Below, piece by piece: positions 54,601-62,245 of a stretch of 64,000 nt of DNA (its first letter is position 1; every line of letters starts with the position of its first letter). The translations under genes were made by a program, and so were the position numbers. Source of the stretch: Rothia sp035916755 (GTDB taxonomy: Bacteria > Actinomycetota > Actinomycetes > Actinomycetales > Micrococcaceae); contig NZ_JAYWIX010000001.1 in the NCBI RefSeq assembly GCF_035916755.1, forward strand, positions 186,001 to 250,000, in the 5' to 3' direction. A model generated the notes under the pieces. It was not told the DNA's origin, did no database searches, and saw only the letters and a list, made by a program, of their open reading frames with translations.

Positions 54601-56543
54601 ATGCAGCTGGTGTTGGCGGCGAGTACCTACCTTTTGAGGGCATGGTGCTGACTGATACTTTCCAGTTGTCGGAGTCTGCACGTCATTTGGATGTGCCTGG
54701 TTTTAAGGCAAATAGTGAGCGTGCGGCTCGTGAATTGGAGCAGGATATTCAGGTGGTGGTGATGAACCCGCCCTATTCTGCTGGTCAGACGAGTGCCAAT
54801 GATAATAACCAGAATGAGAAGTACCCGGCTTTGGATGCTTCGATTGCAAACACCTATGCCAAACTCTCAACGGGTACCAATAAGAACAGCCTCTACGACT
54901 CCTACATTCGCGGTATTCGTTGGGCCTCTAACCGTGTGACGGGAGACGGCGTAATTGCTTTTGTTTCGAACGGTTCCTTTATTGACGGCAATAGTGCAGA
55001 TGGTATTCGTAAGACTTTTGTGAAAGAGTTTTCGAAGATATATGTTTACAATTTGCGCGGTAATCAGAGGACATCGGGTGAGCAGTCTCGCCGTGAGGGC
55101 GGCAAGATTTTTGGCTCGGGTTCCCGTACGCAGGTTGCTATCTGTCTCTTAGTGAAGAAAGCAGGCTTCACTGGTTCTGCTGAGCTACTCTATCGGGATA
55201 TTGGTGATTATCTGTCTCGTGAGGAGAAGCTGGATATCCTCAGCAAAGAGGAGTCTATTCTGGGTACTGAGTGGGAGCTGATTACCCCGAATGAAGCGGG
55301 TGACTGGATAAACCAGCGCGATGAAAAGTATGACTCGTATCAGCCAATTGGTGATAAAGAAACCAAGGGTAAGAAAGATACCCCAGCCGTTTTCCAACTG
55401 TACTCTAGCGGTCTTAAAACTAACCGTGATGCTTGGGCATATAACTTTTCAAAGAACAACCTCGAATCAAATATGCGAAGCATGATTGACTTCTATACAA
55501 GCCAGATTGAACTAGCCGAACCTGTACTAGATTCAACACAGATTAGCTGGAACAGATCACTGCTTAAATATCGTGAGCAAGGGAAAGAGCTTTCTTTCGA
55601 ACAGGATTCTGTCAGGGCGTCGTATTATCGTCCGTTCTGTAAGCAAACCGCGTATTTCAATCGTGAACTTAACGATATGATTTATCAGTTGCCGAAGTTG
55701 TTTCCATCACCACAACATTCAAATATCGCATTCTTCACGACAGGCGTCGCGGTTCCAAAGCCGTTTTCTTTGTTAGTGACAAATGTTCTTCCCGATTTGA
55801 ATATTCTTACGGCTAACCAGGTATTTTCTCTTTATACGTATGAACCCATTGTCGATACTGATGGTGGTTTCAACTTTGAGATTATGGATGGTGAAGTCGT
55901 TGGCGGTTACGTTCGTAAGGATAACATCACTGATACAACTCTGAAGAAGTATCGGGAATACTATGAAGATTCTTCTATCACTAAGGAAGATATTTTCTAC
56001 TACATCTACGCTCTTTTGCACCATTCCGAATATCGTGAAAAATATGCAGCTGACTTAAAGAAGATGCTGCCACGTATTCCTCTGGCTCAGGGCTTCTCAG
56101 AGTTTGTGAAGGCCGGCAGAGAACTGGCTGACTTGCATCTGAACTATGAGTCTGCTGCGCTTTACCCTCTGAAGGTTGTATATAAGAAGGATGTTCCTAA
56201 TTCCAAAGATGCGCAGTATGACTTCTTCAGGGTTAAGAAGATAAGCTTCGGCAAGGGTAAGGATCAGAGTAAGATTATCTATAACGAGAACATCACTTTT
56301 GAGGGTATTCCTGAGGAAGTCTATGAGTATCAGGTGAATGGTCGTTCTGCTATTGCGTGGATTATGGAGAGCTACCAGGTGAAGACACATAAGGACTCTC
56401 AGATTACGAATGACCCGAACGATTACTCTCGTGAGGTAGGCAATCCCCGCTATATCGCAGACCTGCTACAACGTATCGTGACGGTCTCACTAGAGACTCA
56501 GAAGCTGGTCAATTCTCTGCCGAAGTTTGAGGTAACCGAATAA
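51690..56543 (+). CDS. Single-chain type ISP-like restriction-modification enzyme
   Basis: 1617 aa combining all activities. Residues 1-100: Mrr-like PD-(D/E)XK nuclease (GDIGIDLVAQRLDGG, then IQCK; Asp65, Gln79, Lys81). Residues 170-620: DEAD/DEAH helicase with Walker A MACGTGKTFTAL, CDEAHRTTG near 330 and QAVGRVMRKAEGK near 590. Residues 850-1150: N6-adenine methyltransferase with EPFVGTGTF (about 915) and NPPYSAG (about 1027). The rest is a target-recognition region. This order matches the LlaGI/LlaBIII type ISP enzymes that move along DNA from one subunit. GC and codon use are lower than in flanking his genes. ATG has GAGGGGA. Confidence 0.9.
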   Translation: MSTTLENLLDHYRNSSTSPRDLGDCLELLFRQYLVNDGVQSQQYSKVWLWNEWPERKNFGDIGIDLVAQRLDGGLTAIQCKFYKEDHTIVKGDIDSFLSASSRRPFTHRVLVSTTSKWSKNAEEMLDSQLMPVQRIGLSQMEESNIDWSTFNFDRPEQNVQTVQKKSLLPHQHKAVKETIEGFEEADRGKLIMACGTGKTFTALKIAEKFAEKNDGRARVLFMVPSLALMSQSIKAFSDDTELPLHAYAVCSDTKVGQGRRATANDTGDTKIEDLQIPATTDGLTLAAALENNELDEGLTVVFSTYQSVDAVTAAQNAGVPEFDLIICDEAHRTTGVTLPGEDQSHFVKIHDNDLVRGDKRLYMTATPRLFNDNVKNKAKEADAVLTSMDDEAKFGPVFHRIGFGEAVEQKLLTDYKVMVLGVDENQVTSSFQGVLADEYNELNIDDVAKLIGCWNGLSKRRGGSFETSFGDDLAPMKRAVAFNKSIKASQNIANEFEELVRVHLRNLDNEDPTDDLSVQVQHIDGGFNAQARAERLNWLKEDIESENPVCRILTNARCLTEGVDVPNLDAVLFLNPRNSMVDVIQAVGRVMRKAEGKKYGYIILPIAIPEGVSTAEALSDNKRYKVVWQVLQALRAHDERMDAAINQIQLNDKNPESIVVEMIDLRKNTGSSEGIGSADASDAGESDFPASSSPQGIQGLLNFPAEEWKDGVYAKIVDKVGTREYWDDWSNDIASIAGKHISLINSLLENADDELERVFSEFVEGLQTILNPAIDRAQAVEMLAQHLITKPVFDAMFAGHKFTEMNPVSMSMQNVVDYLGSNAAFERERQSLEPFYESVQKRVAGLDSAAGKQETIKYLYDRFFQNAFPRVADRLGIVFTPVPVVDYILRSADAVLQDAFGKSLSDEGVSIIEPFVGTGTFVTRLFQLGLIRPQDMRRKYTRELYANELVLLSYYIAAINIETAYAEAADAAGVGGEYLPFEGMVLTDTFQLSESARHLDVPGFKANSERAARELEQDIQVVVMNPPYSAGQTSANDNNQNEKYPALDASIANTYAKLSTGTNKNSLYDSYIRGIRWASNRVTGDGVIAFVSNGSFIDGNSADGIRKTFVKEFSKIYVYNLRGNQRTSGEQSRREGGKIFGSGSRTQVAICLLVKKAGFTGSAELLYRDIGDYLSREEKLDILSKEESILGTEWELITPNEAGDWINQRDEKYDSYQPIGDKETKGKKDTPAVFQLYSSGLKTNRDAWAYNFSKNNLESNMRSMIDFYTSQIELAEPVLDSTQISWNRSLLKYREQGKELSFEQDSVRASYYRPFCKQTAYFNRELNDMIYQLPKLFPSPQHSNIAFFTTGVAVPKPFSLLVTNVLPDLNILTANQVFSLYTYEPIVDTDGGFNFEIMDGEVVGGYVRKDNITDTTLKKYREYYEDSSITKEDIFYYIYALLHHSEYREKYAADLKKMLPRIPLAQGFSEFVKAGRELADLHLNYESAALYPLKVVYKKDVPNSKDAQYDFFRVKKISFGKGKDQSKIIYNENITFEGIPEEVYEYQVNGRSAIAWIMESYQVKTHKDSQITNDPNDYSREVGNPRYIADLLQRIVTVSLETQKLVNSLPKFEVTE

Positions 56544-56554
56544 GAACAAGAGGT

Positions 56555-56588
56555 GGTGGCTAAGGGTTTCCTTAGCCACCATAACTTT
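56555..56588 (+). terminator. Terminator after the restriction-modification gene
   Basis: GGTGGCTAAGG-GTTT-CCTTAGCCACC is an 11-bp perfect stem (56555-56580), followed by an AT-rich run ending TTTT. Confidence 0.8.
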
Positions 56589-56620
56589 TGGGAGATACTA
56601 AAATAGACTTGCTATTTTTC

Positions 56621-56626
56621 TATAAT
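56621..56626 (+). promoter_or_regulatory. -10 box of the SIR2 gene
   Basis: Consensus TATAAT 58 bases before the start codon; no good -35. With the terminator in front, it suggests separate transcription from the restriction enzyme. Confidence 0.45.
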
Positions 56627-56683
56627 CATAAGGCTACATTGGCTAGCTATATTTTGGTTTGAAAGTGGAGAAGGGTTTAAACT

Positions 56684-58222
56684 ATGGCAACTTCAAAAAG
56701 GCGTACAGCTGTTTTATTTGGAGCTGGTGCATCTGTCGACGCTGGTCTTCCGCAAACACAGGGACTAGCCAGAAATGTGCTAGAAATTGCGAATCAGCCT
56801 CATCCTTTTTCTCGAGGTGTGCCTGAGGACTGGGTTCAGTCTCTGAATTTTATTTACGGCTCTATGGTTGATTTCGAATCAAGAGAAGGGGGAAATCCAT
56901 TAAAGGCGGTTGATTTTGAAAGACTGGTTTCTGCAATTCGCCTTTTGCAAGATCCTGATAACCACGAATCGGCTCCCTTTGTTATGAATTGGAAGCCGGG
57001 TTCAGCTGGTTTTTCATCGTCTACTAGGCATAGCACGTCCTCACACTCGTTTGAAAGAGCTTTTCATGGGGCAGTTACAGGTTCCATCAATAACTATAGA
57101 AATCGAACTCGCGATCTGTATCAAGAAATTCGTAACCTCATCGGATTCAAGCTTGACTCCAGAAAATCATTTGAAGAAGCAGAAAACAAAGTATTTGAAA
57201 TAGTAAAACAAATCTTGAGTGAGCTCAACGAAACGCAATATTTAAATCCTCTTGCTGAACTTGCTGAAATTCAAGAAGAAGGGCTGGATGTCCTGACCCT
57301 TAACTATGATTTAGCTGTTGAATCAATGGCAGAGCAACTTGAGGTCAATGTAAATTATGGTTTTGATCAATGGCGCCCTGGAACTCAGCTTAACTGGAAT
57401 CACACGCCAGGAAATATTAACCTCATAAAAATGCACGGCTCTTTAAACTGGCACGAAACAAATCAGCGTTCTTTCCTTCCGCATGTTACAGCAGAAGCTG
57501 ATTTAGTTCCAGTCTCTAGTAAGCCTTGGATTGTTCTAGGTGACAAAGAAAAGCTATCAACGAAGGGCCCAACGTTAGACCTGCTACGAGCTGGTGAAGA
57601 AGCATTGGAACGTGCAGACCATCTTGTCGTTGCAGGTTACTCGTTTGCAGATGAACATATCAATAATCTTATTTTTGCCTGGCTGGAGGGCAAAGAATCC
57701 CGTTCTATTGCAGTAATCGACCCAGGCTTTCCGAAGTATGAAAACGCTTGGGGTAAAGAACAATCTGCAAGGAATTATTTGATGGAAGTGTATTCACTTC
57801 GTCTAAAGGTGTTTCATCAAGGAGCTGCTCAAGCACTAGAATCAGCTTTGAATCTATCTTCAACTACAGTACTTCAACAATGGTTTTCTGTTGAAGAAGA
57901 AAAAATTGATGGTAATCAGCGAAGGATAAAATTAACCCTTCTAGGGCCCCCGTTAGGTTATGTTAATTTTTATGCAACTTATTCATTTGGCGTAGGCTTC
58001 AGGGATCCGATAGAGATATATGTACTCACGGGCGAGGTGGGTCAGGTTATTCAGAGTCAGGGATCTAGTTTCCGAGGATGGGATACCGGAGTTGTTAAAA
58101 CATTTATTATCAACGCCCAAAAAGATGTGGATATTATATTTAATATTAATGCTGATGCTCGGGAAAATAACGCCCCAGTTCACTTTGATTATAGATTCGG
58201 CTCGGACAATTTGGAAATATGA
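56684..58222 (+). CDS. SIR2-family protein with C-terminal beta-rich extension, probable defence factor
   Basis: 512 aa. The NAD-binding region GAGASVDAGLP (residues 13-23) is that of SIR2-like domains found in phage-defence NADases. Later landmarks are LTLNYDLAVE near 206, IKMHGSLNWH near 250 (the catalytic His region) and the typical closing motif AGYSFADEHINNLI near 317. Residues 395-512 form a Val/Ile/Thr-rich, likely beta-sandwich domain I do not recognise (ending FDYRFGSDNLEI). ATG has GGAGAAGGG. Neighbour of a type ISP enzyme. NAD cleavage on infection is the expected activity, but is inference; partner proteins such as a TIR or Argonaute are absent. Confidence 0.8.
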   Translation: MATSKRRTAVLFGAGASVDAGLPQTQGLARNVLEIANQPHPFSRGVPEDWVQSLNFIYGSMVDFESREGGNPLKAVDFERLVSAIRLLQDPDNHESAPFVMNWKPGSAGFSSSTRHSTSSHSFERAFHGAVTGSINNYRNRTRDLYQEIRNLIGFKLDSRKSFEEAENKVFEIVKQILSELNETQYLNPLAELAEIQEEGLDVLTLNYDLAVESMAEQLEVNVNYGFDQWRPGTQLNWNHTPGNINLIKMHGSLNWHETNQRSFLPHVTAEADLVPVSSKPWIVLGDKEKLSTKGPTLDLLRAGEEALERADHLVVAGYSFADEHINNLIFAWLEGKESRSIAVIDPGFPKYENAWGKEQSARNYLMEVYSLRLKVFHQGAAQALESALNLSSTTVLQQWFSVEEEKIDGNQRRIKLTLLGPPLGYVNFYATYSFGVGFRDPIEIYVLTGEVGQVIQSQGSSFRGWDTGVVKTFIINAQKDVDIIFNINADARENNAPVHFDYRFGSDNLEI

Positions 58223-58351
58223 AAAATTAAAATCTTTGTAATGTCTAATATCATTCAATTAATTTCAAGGTTGGATTAGCGCGCAAGGGATGTGTGGTGT
58301 TTCTGACTTGCTGTTTGGATTATATGTTGAGGTTTATTTATAAGGGGTTCC

Positions 58352-58449
58352 GCAGGCTCACGCTCGCTGCCGACCCTCTCGCCTGGTTCGCTTCGCTCAC
58401 AAGGGCGATTCACGCCAGTCCCGAGCCAGCAGCTTCGCTGTGAGCCTGC
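58352..58449. repeat. Hairpin element upstream of phzF (copy E)
   Basis: GCAGGCTCAC (58352-58361) and GTGAGCCTGC (58440-58449) are perfect. Inside, ATTCACGCCAGTCCCGAGCC and AGCAGCTTCGCTG match copies A, B and D. Flanking TAAGGG occurs on both sides. The rest of the 58223-58521 gap holds no gene. Confidence 0.82.
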
Positions 58450-58521
58450 TCCACCTACCCTTACGAATAAGCCTCGTTAATGCTGAAAAATAAAACCCCA
58501 CTAGAAGGAGGAAATCGCAAA

Positions 58522-59380
58522 GTGAAAACCCGCCCCTTCACCCAGGTCGATGTGTTCGGCTCGGTTCCGCTCAAAGGCAACCCGTTAGCTGTGGTGCTCG
58601 ACGGCAGCGGCCTCACCGACGAGCAGATGCAGGACTTCGCCCGCTGGACCAACCTCTCAGAAACCACCTTCATCACCCAACCGACTGACGCTCGAGCCGA
58701 CTATGCCGTCCGCATCTTCACCCCCCGACGGCGAACTGCCCTTCGCCGGGCACCCCACCTTGGGCAGCGCCCACGCCTGGCTAGAAGCCGGTGATCAGCC
58801 GCAGCGCCCCGACGTCATCGTGCAAGAATGCGCAGCCGGGCTCATCGACATCACCCGCAGCGGCCAAGAGCTTGCCTTCGCCGCACCCGCAACCGTCCGC
58901 ACCGGTGCCCTCGACGAGGCAACCCTTGCAGAAATCGCCACCGCACTAGGGCTAGAGCGCAGCCAGATTCTCTCCCACCAGTGGGTTGACAACGGGCCCG
59001 GCTGGTCCGCCGTCGAAATTGCAGACCCCGACCGTCTGCTCGCCCTCACCCCGGACTTCGCCCGCGGCACAGACCTCAAACTCGGCGTCTTCGCCATGCA
59101 CCCGGAAGGCTCAGACATCGCCTACGACATCCGCGCCTTCGTACCAGGCATCGGCGTTTCTGAGGACCCGGTCACCGGCTCCCTCAACGCCTCCGTCGCC
59201 CAGTGGCTCGCCCGCGAAAACCGGGTCGCCGGAACCTACACCGTACGCCAGGGCACCTGCCTGCACCGCGACGGCAGACTCACCATCACGGTAGGGCAGG
59301 ACGCCGACCCCACCGGCACCCCCGACATCTGGGTTGGCGTGACAACCCACACCCTCATCAGGGGAGAGGTTAGCCTCTAG
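58522..59380 (+). pseudogene. PhzF-family isomerase with a one-base frameshift
   Basis: GTG 58522 (GGAGG upstream) begins TRPFTQVDVFGSVPLKGNPL, the PhzF N-terminus, with the active-site FARWTNLSETTF (Glu). Six C at about 58718-58723 shift the frame after YAVRIFTP. Continuing in the next frame gives DGELPFAGHPTLGSAHAWLE and GVSEDPVTGSLNASVAQWL to 59380, the rest of the family. Removing one C restores about 286 codons. It could be a true pseudogene, a variable tract or a sequencing error. Confidence 0.88.
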
Positions 59381-59389
59381 GCCTTTTGG

Positions 59390-59417
59390 TTACATACGGG
59401 AGAAACTGTGATATAAA
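59390..59417 (+). promoter_or_regulatory. Promoter upstream of the DUF2087 gene
   Basis: TTACAT (59390-59395), 16 bases, TATAAA (59412-59417). The leader is long (about 165 bases) with no gene or clear structure in it. Confidence 0.45.
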
Positions 59418-59589
59418 GGTGTGTGGCGTCACCCACCGCCCAGCGCTTTGCCCCTGTGACTCTAGCAAGCAGGCCACCAGCGCGAAGGGAAGAGAATTCT
59501 CGGGTTGCACCGGCTAACCCAAAGCCGGGGCAGGCACCACCGAACCGTCGATTGATATCGCAGCTAGAGTGCGAAGAAAGTCGATACCC

Positions 59590-60081
59590 GTGACTGCCCA
59601 ATCAAACTTCAAAAAGCTCGTGCGCGCCCGCATGGAAGAAACCGGTGAAAACTACACCACCGCCCGAGCCGCCCTGCTCAAGACCAAGCCGACGACCGAC
59701 GTCCTGGCCGATCCCCGCGAACAAGCCTACGCAGAACACCGCGCAGTCGTAGACCGCTTCCTACAGGGCGACCGCCTCACAGCCTGGCCCTCCAAACGCC
59801 GCACCCGCGCCCACCTGCTGCTGCACCTAGTGACCTATTTTGAGCCCGGGCGCACCTACACCGAGAAACAGGTCAATGAGATCCTGGCCGCCCTCTGGCA
59901 GGATTATGCCTTTATGCGCCGGGAAATGGTCGAGTACGGCTACCTGGTGCGAACCACTGACGCCTCCGCGTATTGCCTGGCAACCCGGGCTCCTGACCGG
60001 GAAGGTACCGTGCTGGCTGCCGAGGCTCCGGCCTGGGAAGCGATGTGGCTGCCGGGTTACCTGGCCGCAGAGGCTATGTAG
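59590..60081 (+). CDS. DUF2087 domain protein
   Basis: About 163 aa. The C-terminal 90 residues fit DUF2087: GDRLTAWPSKRRTRAHLLLH, ERTYTEKQVNEIL-type helices and REMVEYGYLVRT. The N-terminus SNFKKLVRARMEETGENYTT resembles a short HTH-like segment. Function unknown; often next to transcription regulators. GTG 59569 is an alternative start. Confidence 0.8.
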   Translation: MTAQSNFKKLVRARMEETGENYTTARAALLKTKPTTDVLADPREQAYAEHRAVVDRFLQGDRLTAWPSKRRTRAHLLLHLVTYFEPGRTYTEKQVNEILAALWQDYAFMRREMVEYGYLVRTTDASAYCLATRAPDREGTVLAAEAPAWEAMWLPGYLAAEAM

Positions 60082-60086
60082 CAACT

Positions 60087-60149
60087 AGGGACCAGATTCC
60101 TCCCGAAATCCTTGTGGCGAACACATACTATTGGGAGTTTTCTGGTCCC
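60087..60149. repeat. 63-bp dispersed repeat, copy 2
   Basis: Starts AGGGACCAGATTCC and ends TTCTGGTCCC. Reverse complement is 76% identical to 17111-17173. Between the DUF2087 gene and the convergent TIGR03085 gene. Confidence 0.8.
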
Positions 60150-60196
60150 TACTTGGGGCGGGGCAGGTCGGAGCGGACGTGCGCCGCAACCGGCCC

Positions 60197-60835
60197 TTAG
60201 CCCACCTCAACCCGGGCCGCGGCCTCGCGCCCGAACAGGTAGAGCACCAGTTCGCCCGGCTCGCCAGTCAGCACAGTCGCAACCTGGCCAGCAGGCGGAG
60301 CAATCACAGTATGAACAGCGGGGGAGTAGCCCGGAGCTTCCAACACCAGCCCCTGAGGGTACTTCTTCCCGGCCATCAGACGAGCACGCGCCCGCAGCAC
60401 CTTCCACATCTTCTCCTGCACACCCTCAGCCAGCGCGCGAGGGGCAGGCTGTTCGCCGTCAACGGGGGCGGCGCGGCGGACGTCCTCGGTATGCACAAAG
60501 TACTCGACCAGGTTCATTGCCTCGTCCAGACTCGGGAAGCGCGTACGCATGTGCAGATAACCCGGCAGCGCCTCAAAATCGCGCAGGGCCTTCTCGTAGC
60601 GGCGCTGGCCGGTCAGCTCATCGGCGAGCTGGTTAGTGTGGCGCTCGGTGCGGGCTTCCAAGGGCCCACCCACCACGCCGGCTGCCAGCGTCGGCTTGGA
60701 CTCCCGCAGCAACAGATGGGCCGCCATATGGCGGGTTTCCCAGCCCTCGCAGAGGGTAGGGGCGGACGGCCCCGCCACAGCGAGAGCGTCAAGTAGGGCG
60801 GTGCGTTCTGAGGTAACAAGGGTAGAAGAAGTCAT
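60197..60835 (-). CDS. TIGR03085-family putative metal-binding protein
   Basis: 212 aa. The four-helix DinB/maleylpyruvate-isomerase-like fold is suggested by LCEGWETRHMAAHLLLRES (His ligands) and NLVEYFVHTEDVRRA (two His). Actinobacterial TIGR03085 proteins have unknown function, probably thiol- or metal-linked. Confidence 0.85.
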   Translation of the reverse strand: MTSSTLVTSERTALLDALAVAGPSAPTLCEGWETRHMAAHLLLRESKPTLAAGVVGGPLEARTERHTNQLADELTGQRRYEKALRDFEALPGYLHMRTRFPSLDEAMNLVEYFVHTEDVRRAAPVDGEQPAPRALAEGVQEKMWKVLRARARLMAGKKYPQGLVLEAPGYSPAVHTVIAPPAGQVATVLTGEPGELVLYLFGREAAARVEVG

Positions 60836-60987
60836 ACGCCCAGTCTAAACCCGAAGCTGGGCCAGAGAGCGAGCCAGGGCAACTGTCGAGACAGGTTACG
60901 GCTTGCAGGAAACATTCAGCGTCCGCCCACCCCGCCTTGACCAGCAGTCGCTAGGCTTTTACCAGAACCCAACCCCTGAAAGATCGT

Positions 60988-61764
60988 ATGACAGTTTCTA
61001 CCAAAGCTCGCATGACCCCTTTGCTTGCCCTGGCTGCTCTAGCCGTGAGCGGTTGCTCGGCCTCCTTCCAGGGTTCTTCACGGGAGGAACTTCCCACCAC
61101 GCTCCCTGCCGCGCCCGAGCAGGTGCTGCCGGCGTCCGCGCAGCAAAGCGTAACAGAGCAGACCCCTATCGCCGAGCTGGCCGATAGCTCCTGGCTCGAT
61201 GCTACAGCCGAGGCGACCGATATTCCCTGGCGGGTGCTGGCGGCCTATGCGGGGGCGTCCTTGCGCGTGGCGCAGACCTACCCGGAGTGCCAGCTGGGTT
61301 GGAACACTATCGCAGGCATCGGCGCGGTAGAGACCCTACACGGCACCTACAGGGGTGCCAGCACCGATGGGGACGGGCAGGTGACCCCTAAGATTTTCGG
61401 GCCTGCCCTCGACGGCAGCCCCGGAGTCATGGCAGTTGAAGACTCCGACCGGGGTGAACTTGATGACGACACCGAGTGGGACCGCGCCGTGGGGCCGCTC
61501 CAGTTCATCCCCTCCACCTGGGACTATATAGGTCAGGACGGCAACGCCGACGGCAAGCGCGACCCCCACCAGATCGACGACGCGGCTCTGACCACTGCCG
61601 TCTACCTCTGCCAGGGGCAGCGTGACACCAGCACCGACGAGGGCTGGCAGCGCGGAGTGCTTGCCTACAACCGGTCGGTGGCCTACGCCAACCAGGTAGC
61701 AAACCACGCAGAAACCTACGGGCAGGCTGCCCCGCCTAGCGCAGGCGCCAGCCCCAGCCCGTAG
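60988..61764 (+). CDS. Lytic transglycosylase-like lipoprotein
   Basis: 258 aa. Lipobox ALAVSGC at residue about 22. The MltB-type domain has GIGAVETLHGTYRG (catalytic Glu), AVGPLQFIPSTWDYIGQDGN and YNRSVAYANQV. Cleaves peptidoglycan glycan strands. C-terminus Ser/Pro/Ala-rich. Upstream of hisI. Confidence 0.88.
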   Translation: MTVSTKARMTPLLALAALAVSGCSASFQGSSREELPTTLPAAPEQVLPASAQQSVTEQTPIAELADSSWLDATAEATDIPWRVLAAYAGASLRVAQTYPECQLGWNTIAGIGAVETLHGTYRGASTDGDGQVTPKIFGPALDGSPGVMAVEDSDRGELDDDTEWDRAVGPLQFIPSTWDYIGQDGNADGKRDPHQIDDAALTTAVYLCQGQRDTSTDEGWQRGVLAYNRSVAYANQVANHAETYGQAAPPSAGASPSP

Positions 61765-61818
61765 CCAGATGGTGAGAGCAGCCCCAGAGCCGCTAGCGCC
61801 ATCAGCTAGGATGGAAAG

Positions 61819-62214
61819 GTGAGTACACCAGCACCCAGCGCCACCGACGGCGCTTCACTGCCTGCCGATATTGTCGCCCGCCTCAAGCGCGACGAGCACG
61901 GTCTCTTCGCTGCCATCATCCAGCAGTACGATACCCGCGACGTTCTCATGCTTGGCTGGATGAACGACGAAGCCCTGCGCCGTACCCTCACCGAAGGGCG
62001 GGTCACCTTCTGGTCCCGCTCCCGCCAGGAATACTGGCGCAAGGGCGACACCAGCGGCCACTACCAGTACGTCAAAAGCGTCAGCATCGACTGCGACGGC
62101 GACGCCCTGCTCATCGAGGCCGACCAGGTAGGCGCAGCCTGCCACACCGGCACCATCACCTGCTTCCAAGCCGGCGGCGCCCTGCCAGCTGCTACCGGCA
62201 TCCGCCCCGAATAG
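61819..62214 (+). CDS. hisI: Phosphoribosyl-AMP cyclohydrolase
   Basis: 131 aa. Histidine pathway. DVLMLGWMNDEALRRTL, RVTFWSRSRQEYWRKGDTSG and the Zn-Cys motifs DCDGDALLIEADQVGAACHT identify it. GTG start. The other his genes lie upstream at 48.8-50.8 kb, now separated by about 11 kb. Confidence 0.94.
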   Translation: MSTPAPSATDGASLPADIVARLKRDEHGLFAAIIQQYDTRDVLMLGWMNDEALRRTLTEGRVTFWSRSRQEYWRKGDTSGHYQYVKSVSIDCDGDALLIEADQVGAACHTGTITCFQAGGALPAATGIRPE

Positions 62215-62245
62215 CTCCCCAGACACACCACAACCAGAGGAAACT

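Noticed and set aside
51690..58222. BREX, DISARM or Thoeris system
   Set aside because: No PglX/PglZ, DrmA/B or TIR partner; the large gene is a single-chain nuclease-helicase-methyltransferase.
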